Source: Rhizobium sp. (GTDB taxonomy: Bacteria; Pseudomonadota; Alphaproteobacteria; Rhizobiales; Rhizobiaceae). Taken from it: 10,266 bases of DNA. The notes under the pieces are model-generated. The model did not search any database. It was not told where the DNA came from and saw only the letters and a list, made by a program, of their open reading frames with translations. Made by a program: the position numbers and the translations under genes. Shown in pieces: positions 6,360 to 10,266 of this stretch (position 1 is the first letter of the stretch; every line of letters starts with the position of its first letter). The DNA is taken from NCBI GenBank assembly GCA_003527225.1, contig DPXQ01000076.1, positions 1,568 through 11,833 of the forward strand. Reading direction: 5' to 3'.

Positions 6360-7370
6360 ATGTCAATCACGCGCAGAGCCTTCGCAAGCTTCGTCGCCAC
6401 CACCGCGCTTTTCACAATCGTAGCGGGAGCAACCGCTTCGGCGGCCGACGTCACACTCAACATCGGCTATCAGCCGATCGTCGAGCCGTCACGCGTCCCG
6501 CAGGCCGACGGCACCTATGAGAAGGTGACCGGCGCCAAGATCAACTGGCAGAAATTCGACGGCGGCGCCGACGTCATCGCCGCGATCGCATCCGGCTCGC
6601 TCGACATCGGCTATGTCGGCTCCTCGCCGCTCGCCGCTGCCGCAAGCCGCGGCCTGCCGATCGAAACCATCGCCTTGGTCGGTCTGATCAGCGAGGCCGA
6701 AGCCCTTGCCGTGCGCGACATTTCAAAGCCCGAAGACCTGGCCGGCAAGAAGATCGCCACGCCCTTCGTCTCGACGGCGCACTACAGCCTCCTGACGGCG
6801 CTGAAGCACTGGAATATCGATCCGAAGTCGGTCGAGATCCTCAATCTGCGCCCGCCGGAGATCGCCGCCGCCTGGTCGCGCGGCGACATTGACGGCGCGT
6901 ATGTCTGGGATCCTGTTCTGGCCGAGCTCAAGAAGTCCGGCACGGTGCTCGCGACCTCGGCGGACGTCGCGGATTGGGGCGGTCCGACCTTCGATGCCTG
7001 GATCGTCAGCAAGAAGTTTGCCGAAGCCCATCCTGACATCGTCGCCGCCTTCGTACGCGTCACCGGCGACGCGACCGCGGCCTATCGCGCCAACCCGGAA
7101 GCCTGGGGCCCGACCTCGCCCGAGGCCGAGAAGATCGCCAGACTGACTGGTGCCAAGCAGGACGAAGTGCCCGCCCTCCTCAAGGGCTACATCTTCCCGA
7201 CGCTGGAGGAACAGGCCAAGCCCGATCTTCTCGGCGGCGGCACGATCAAGGCGGTCGCGGAGACCTCGGCCTTCCTGAAGGAACAGGGCAAGATCCCGGC
7301 CGTCCTCGATGACTACGCGCCCTATGTCTCGTCGCGCTGGGTCGTCGACGCGTCCAAGCTTGCGTTCTGA
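6360..7370 (+). CDS. tauA: Taurine ABC transporter substrate-binding protein TauA
   Basis: A 336-residue periplasmic binding protein. Signal sequence: MSITRRAFASF with a hydrophobic core and cleavage likely after ASA (residue 28) or the next alanine; the TRRAF start also fits a Tat signal. The mature chain follows E. coli TauA closely in remembered segments: IGYQ at the start of the first strand, 'GSLDIGYVGSSPLAAAAS', 'ISKPEDLAGKKIATPF', 'STAHYSLLTALKHW', 'AAWSRGDIDGAYVWDP', and 'FLKEQGKIPAVLDDYAPYV' near the end. It would bind taurine or related short sulfonates and hand them to TauBC. AAGGAGAGG (6344-6352) provides the ribosome binding site. It is first gene of tauABC and is followed by an intercistronic hairpin that fits higher expression of the binding protein. 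Orthologues may bind other sulfonates, so substrate is less certain than family. Confidence 0.92.
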   Translation: MSITRRAFASFVATTALFTIVAGATASAADVTLNIGYQPIVEPSRVPQADGTYEKVTGAKINWQKFDGGADVIAAIASGSLDIGYVGSSPLAAAASRGLPIETIALVGLISEAEALAVRDISKPEDLAGKKIATPFVSTAHYSLLTALKHWNIDPKSVEILNLRPPEIAAAWSRGDIDGAYVWDPVLAELKKSGTVLATSADVADWGGPTFDAWIVSKKFAEAHPDIVAAFVRVTGDATAAYRANPEAWGPTSPEAEKIARLTGAKQDEVPALLKGYIFPTLEEQAKPDLLGGGTIKAVAETSAFLKEQGKIPAVLDDYAPYVSSRWVVDASKLAF

Positions 7371-7389
7371 CGAGACAGACGTTGGCAAG

Positions 7390-7414
7390 TGGCCCGGTTC
7401 GCAAGGCCGGGCCA
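7390..7414 (+). other. Intercistronic hairpin between tauA and tauB
   Basis: An 8-bp perfect GC-rich stem, TGGCCCGG (7390-7397) with CCGGGCCA (7407-7414), has a 9-base loop and is followed only by TTT (7415-7417). It sits 20 bases after the tauA stop. Such structures between a binding-protein gene and the downstream transporter genes often protect upstream mRNA or cause partial termination, making the binding protein more abundant; that role is inferred here. Confidence 0.6.
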
Positions 7415-7446
7415 TTTCCGTTCCAAATCCATCAGGAGAATTGACG

Positions 7447-8253
7447 ATGAGCGTACTATCCTTTCATGACGTCTCGCTGCGCTATCCGGCGCGCGAACGC
7501 GGTACAGGCCAACCGCAACTGGTTCTGGAGCGTATCAACCTCTCCGTCGAGACCGGGGAGTTCATCGTCGTCATCGGCCGGTCGGGCTCGGGTAAGACAA
7601 GCCTCCTCAATCTCGCCGCAGGCTTCCTGACGCCGTCAAACGGCCGGATCGCCGTGGACGGCACCACCATCGTGGGGCCGGGTGCCGACCGCGCCGTGGT
7701 CTTCCAGGACGATGCGCTGTATCCTTGGCTCGACGCCCGCGATAATATCGCCTTTCCGCTGAAGCTGCGCGGCCTGCCCGAAAAGGACCGTCGTGTGCGC
7801 GCCGAAGAACTGCTCGAGCTTGTCGGTCTCGCCGATGCCGGACGCCGACGCATCTCGGAGCTTTCCGGCGGCATGCGCCAGCGCGTCGGGATTGCCCGGG
7901 CGCTTGCCTCAGATCCGCGTTTCCTGCTGCTCGACGAACCTTTAGGCGCGCTCGATGCGCTCACCCGGGCCAAGATGCAGGGTTTCCTGCTCGACATCTG
8001 GTCGAAGAGCCGCGCCGGTGCGCTGCTGATCACCCACAGCATCGACGAGGCGCTGCTGCTCGCCTCGCGTGTCATCGTACTCTCGCCAAATCCTGGTCGG
8101 CTGGCCGCGGACATCGAGACGGGGTTTGCCGCCGAACTGCTGGCCGGGACATCGGTCAATCAGATCAAGGCATCGCCGCTCTTCAAGCGTATGCATGACG
8201 GGCTCACCAATCTCATCCATTCCATCTCCGAAGATATGGAGGCGGCGGCATGA
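7447..8253 (+). CDS. tauB: Taurine ABC transporter ATP-binding protein TauB
   Basis: A 268-residue cytoplasmic ATPase for the tau importer, close to the 255 residues of E. coli TauB. Motifs: Walker A GRSGSGKTS (44-52), Q-loop Q87 in VFQDDALYPW, signature LSGGMRQR (139-146), Walker B LLLDEP (160-165) with E164, D-loop LGALDALTR, and switch H197 in THSIDEALLLA. The start is set by AGGAG at 7434-7438, 8 bases before ATG 7447; an in-frame upstream start at 7309 would run into tauA. The stop overlaps the tauC start (ATGA), so tauB and tauC are translationally coupled. The C-terminal tail (about residue 222 onwards) is divergent, as usual in this family. Confidence 0.93.
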   Translation: MSVLSFHDVSLRYPARERGTGQPQLVLERINLSVETGEFIVVIGRSGSGKTSLLNLAAGFLTPSNGRIAVDGTTIVGPGADRAVVFQDDALYPWLDARDNIAFPLKLRGLPEKDRRVRAEELLELVGLADAGRRRISELSGGMRQRVGIARALASDPRFLLLDEPLGALDALTRAKMQGFLLDIWSKSRAGALLITHSIDEALLLASRVIVLSPNPGRLAADIETGFAAELLAGTSVNQIKASPLFKRMHDGLTNLIHSISEDMEAAA

Positions 8254-9083
8254 CTCTCATCAGCGAAGCCCCCGTGCTCTTGTCAGAGCCGTCTCCCGAA
8301 AGGCCAGGGCGAAAGGTCGCGGTCCCGCTCTACGTCTATTCAGGTCTGACGGTGACCGCCATCGTCGCTCTCTGGTGGTTGGCCGCGCGCCTGGAAATGG
8401 TGTCCCCCGTCTTTCTGCCATCGCCCATCCTGGTTGCTCGATCGGCGTGGAACTTGATAACCGTAGGCTTCGTCGACTCGACCCTTGCCGAACATGTTGC
8501 CGCCAGCCTCGGCCGCATTCTCGGCGGCCTCTTGGTATCGATACTACTCGGCGTCCCGGCGGGTCTGGCGATCGGAACGAGCCGCATCGGCCGCGGCATC
8601 CTCGACCCGATCGTCGAGTTCCTGAGACCGCTGCCACCGCTTGCCTATCTGCCGCTCGTCATCATCTGGGTCGGTATCGGTGAAGCCTCCAAGATAACCG
8701 TCATTGCGCTTTCCATGCTGCCGGCGATCATTCTGTCGACGGCTGCCGGTGTGCGCTCGGTGTCAAAGGATCACCTCAATGCAGCCCGCTCCTTCGGCGG
8801 AACAGAACGCCAATTGTTGCTACACGTGATCCTGCCCTCCGCCCTGCCCGCCATCCTCACCGGCATACGGATCGCGCTTGGCACCGGCTGGTCGACCCTG
8901 GTCGCCGCCGAACTGGTCGCTGCAACGCGGGGGCTCGGCTTCATGATCCAGTCGGCCGCGCAATTCCTGGTGACGGATGTCGTGCTGGCCGGGATCGGCG
9001 TCATCGCCCTGATTGCCATCCTGCTGGAACTGGGTGCGCGTGCACTCGAACGCTGGCTGGTGCCGTGGGCGGCGGAAAAGTGA
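8250..9083 (+). CDS. tauC: Taurine ABC transporter permease TauC
   Basis: A 277-residue inner-membrane permease of normal family length (about 275). Hydrophobic segments begin near residue 28 and recur through to the C-terminus, consistent with about six helices. The ATPase-docking loop is visible at about 177-200 (NAARSFGGTERQ...ILPSALP). The segment 'EFLRPLPPLAYLPLVIIWVGIGEASKI' before it is characteristic of TauC/SsuC. The ribosome binding site GGAGG (8238-8242) lies 7 bases before ATG 8250, inside tauB. A terminator follows 34 bases after the stop, so tauC ends the operon and no tauD is co-transcribed. Nothing is missing from the transporter. Confidence 0.93.
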   Translation: MTLISEAPVLLSEPSPERPGRKVAVPLYVYSGLTVTAIVALWWLAARLEMVSPVFLPSPILVARSAWNLITVGFVDSTLAEHVAASLGRILGGLLVSILLGVPAGLAIGTSRIGRGILDPIVEFLRPLPPLAYLPLVIIWVGIGEASKITVIALSMLPAIILSTAAGVRSVSKDHLNAARSFGGTERQLLLHVILPSALPAILTGIRIALGTGWSTLVAAELVAATRGLGFMIQSAAQFLVTDVVLAGIGVIALIAILLELGARALERWLVPWAAEK

Positions 9084-9117
9084 TGCCCACCGCTCGAGTC
9101 GCGCAGAAGAATGGAAA

Positions 9118-9139
9118 AGGGCTCCCCGTCGGGAGCCCT
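9118..9139. terminator. Bidirectional terminator between tauC and the convergent small-gene operon
   Basis: A perfect 9-bp stem, AGGGCTCCC (9118-9126) with GGGAGCCCT (9131-9139), has a 4-base loop. On the - strand the stem runs directly into TTTT (complement of 9115-9118), making a good terminator for the genes at 9170-10207. On the + strand it is followed by ATCGTTTGTTG, a weaker T-rich tail that can end the tau operon. Confidence 0.85.
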
Positions 9140-9169
9140 ATCGTTTGTTGCGCTGCCGCTCGGCACCCG

Positions 9170-9307
9170 TCAGAGAAAGACCAGCAAACCGGCTATGAAA
9201 AAGAAGGAAGCAATCAGCGCACCGGCCGGAAGTGCGTTGCGCAGATCGGGTCTGGCGGAATTCACGGCCCTTGACCGGCGGGACGAGCTGTAGGGGATGT
9301 AGGACAT
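9170..9307 (-). CDS. 45-residue single-helix membrane peptide
   Basis: A short gene starting MSYIPYSSSRRSRAV and ending in a hydrophobic stretch, ALIASFFFIAGLLVFL, that reaches the last residue. The topology fits one C-terminal membrane helix (about 28-45) preceded by a basic, soluble N-terminus (R10, R11, R13, R19, R23), so the N-terminus is probably cytoplasmic. Support for translation: AGGAG at 9314-9318, 6 bases before ATG 9307. It begins 11 bases after the stop of the preceding small gene and is followed 31 bases later by a - strand terminator, which makes it the last gene of a three-gene unit. I do not recognise the family. Confidence 0.62.
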   Translation of the reverse strand: MSYIPYSSSRRSRAVNSARPDLRNALPAGALIASFFFIAGLLVFL

Positions 9308-9318
9308 GACCCGCTCCT

Positions 9319-9519
9319 TCAATAGATCGGAAAAAAGCCCGATTGGAAAATCGCCTGATGTTCCAACGACTTTTCATTGTCACGAATGTCGCGTTGTCGA
9401 GTTTCAGTGGCAGGCCGCGAACCCGCGCCACGATCCCGCTCGACGTCGCTCGGACTGGTCTTCTCGCCGAACAACGCGCCGAACAGGCCGAAGGAGAAGA
9501 CATTGATCCCAAGGGGCAT
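9319..9519 (-). CDS. 66-residue hypothetical protein
   Basis: Starts MPLGINVFSFGLFGALFGEK, a glycine/phenylalanine-rich hydrophobic segment, then becomes charged and probably disordered (many D, R and E residues from 24 to 52) and ends FQSGFFPIY. A strong AGGAGG (9528-9533) sits 8 bases upstream of ATG 9519. It lies 55 bases after the hydrolase stop and 11 bases before the start of the 45-residue membrane peptide, so the three genes form a likely operon. The N-terminal segment could insert into or lie on the membrane. Third-position GC falls off in the second half, so either a poorly conserved tail or a decayed gene is possible. Function unknown. Confidence 0.58.
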   Translation of the reverse strand: MPLGINVFSFGLFGALFGEKTSPSDVERDRGAGSRPATETRQRDIRDNEKSLEHQAIFQSGFFPIY

Positions 9520-9574
9520 TGCGCATTCCTCCTGTGATGTTGCGAGGCCGCGTTCGTATTGAACCCGAAGCTCC

Positions 9575-10207
9575 TCAATGGGCCGCCACGCCGCGCGCAT
9601 CGGGGAAACGATTGTCGCTGATGATTTGATCCTGCGTGGCGCGGTGACGGGCTGCGCTTTTCAGAAGCGAAAGCAGCTCGTAGCCACCCGTCCAGCGTCC
9701 GAAACCGCTCTTGATGTTGATGTGTCCGGCTTCGCCGATGTCGATGAGCGCGCTCTGCCAGGAACCTGCGACGGTCTTGACCGTGTTGAAGGCCATGTAG
9801 GGGTCGTTCAGGCTCGCGACCACGAGGCTGGGAAAAGGCAGCGCGTCGAGCGGCATCTCGCCAAAGTTGAGAACGCACGGGTGAAGTCTTTCGGTTGCGA
9901 CGAGGTCGCAAGGGGCCACAAGCAGTGCACCACGAATCCGATCGGCAAGCGGACTTTTGGCAATATTGGCGGTCAGTATGCATCCGAGGCTGTGAGCGAC
10001 GATCCACACGTCGCCCGAACGCTCGAGGACCGCTTCAAGCCGATTGCGCCAGTGGGAAAGGTCCGGGCAAGTCCAGTTGTCCTGCTCGACGAAGACGGCA
10101 TCCTTTTTGTCACGCACCCAGTGCCATTGCCAATGGCCTTCACCTGAACCGTTCAGTCCGGGAAGAATAAGCGTCTTGGAATCGTCAGCGGGCTGCATTC
10201 GCATCAT
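9575..10207 (-). CDS. Alpha/beta serine hydrolase, RBBP9/YdeN-like
   Basis: A small cytoplasmic alpha/beta hydrolase, 210 residues from the chosen start. The nucleophile elbow AHSLGC gives S73, the acid is D135 in SLNDPY, and the base is H162 in EAGHIN, followed by 'SGFGRW'; the NDPY and GHIN motifs are diagnostic of the RBBP9/YdeN family (Pfam Ser_hydrolase). The N-terminal 'LILPGLNGSGEGHWQWHW' forms the usual first strand and oxyanion loop. Family members hydrolyse small esters in vitro; the physiological substrate is unknown. ATG 10207 is chosen because GAGG (10217-10220) lies 9 bases upstream; ATG codons at 10246, 10216, 10204 and 10198 are alternatives, and 10198 gives the length closest to the family. 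No link to sulfur uptake is evident. Its promoter is probably beyond the window edge. Confidence 0.87.
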   Translation of the reverse strand: MMRMQPADDSKTLILPGLNGSGEGHWQWHWVRDKKDAVFVEQDNWTCPDLSHWRNRLEAVLERSGDVWIVAHSLGCILTANIAKSPLADRIRGALLVAPCDLVATERLHPCVLNFGEMPLDALPFPSLVVASLNDPYMAFNTVKTVAGSWQSALIDIGEAGHINIKSGFGRWTGGYELLSLLKSAARHRATQDQIISDNRFPDARGVAAH

Positions 10208-10266
10208 CTTGGCCATCCTCGACTTGTGATGTCTGACAGTGATCATGCAGCATAGGGCGGGTTCCG

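Noticed and set aside
9141..9169. A further gene or repeat between the terminator and the 45-residue gene
   Set aside because: Only 29 bases, with no structure beyond the terminator tail.
9578..10147. A + strand open frame opposite the hydrolase
   Set aside because: Antisense to a gene with a complete Ser-Asp-His triad in family-specific motifs.
1..10266. Mobile element, CRISPR array or phage-defence system
   Set aside because: No tandem repeat-spacer pattern, terminal inverted repeats, transposase/integrase or toxin-antitoxin motifs were seen. Gene content is metabolic and compositionally even.

Overview
The window (about 62% GC by eye, with strong G/C at third codon positions) looks like chromosome or a large replicon from an alphaproteobacterium, most likely of the Rhizobium/Agrobacterium/Ensifer group. 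This rests on codon use, gene style and the TauABC/OAH-sulfhydrylase gene types; I could not run a database search. No rRNA, tRNA, insertion sequence, phage gene or CRISPR array was seen.

Region 1 (1-4503, + strand) is one tightly packed operon. It encodes a Tat-type periplasmic binding protein (5' end outside the window), an ABC permease with an extra N-terminal membrane region, an ABC ATPase, a 111-residue two-helix membrane protein with three extracytoplasmic cysteines, and a PLP-dependent O-acetylhomoserine sulfhydrylase (MetY family). After the first junction the genes overlap at ATGA/TGATG-like or 11-base junctions. A strong hairpin plus T-run at 4526-4565 ends the operon.

Region 2 (4564-6039, - strand) is a single flavoprotein of the YdhS/COG4529 type, convergent with region 1. 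Its start region faces a 320-base, locally AT-rich divergent promoter region (6040-6359). That region holds a repeated ATCTCTA element pointing at each flanking gene and an 18-bp imperfect palindrome near the + strand gene.

Region 3 (6360-9083, + strand) is a taurine-type importer operon, tauA-tauB-tauC, with a hairpin between tauA and tauB and a bidirectional terminator after tauC. No tauD (taurine dioxygenase) follows.

Region 4 (9170-10207, - strand) has an RBBP9/YdeN-type serine hydrolase followed by two very small genes (66 and 45 codons), both with good ribosome binding sites. The last encodes a single-helix membrane peptide.

Functional reading: regions 1-3 together look like a sulfur-scavenging locus. 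Two importers of the sulfonate/taurine class bring in organosulfur compounds, a sulfhydrylase can fix released sulfide (or a thiol) into homocysteine, and an uncharacterised flavoprotein sits between them. The enzyme that would release sulfur from the imported compound is not evident in the window, so the flavoprotein is a candidate or the enzyme lies elsewhere. The most unusual part is the cysteine-containing transporter of region 1 with its small three-cysteine membrane partner.
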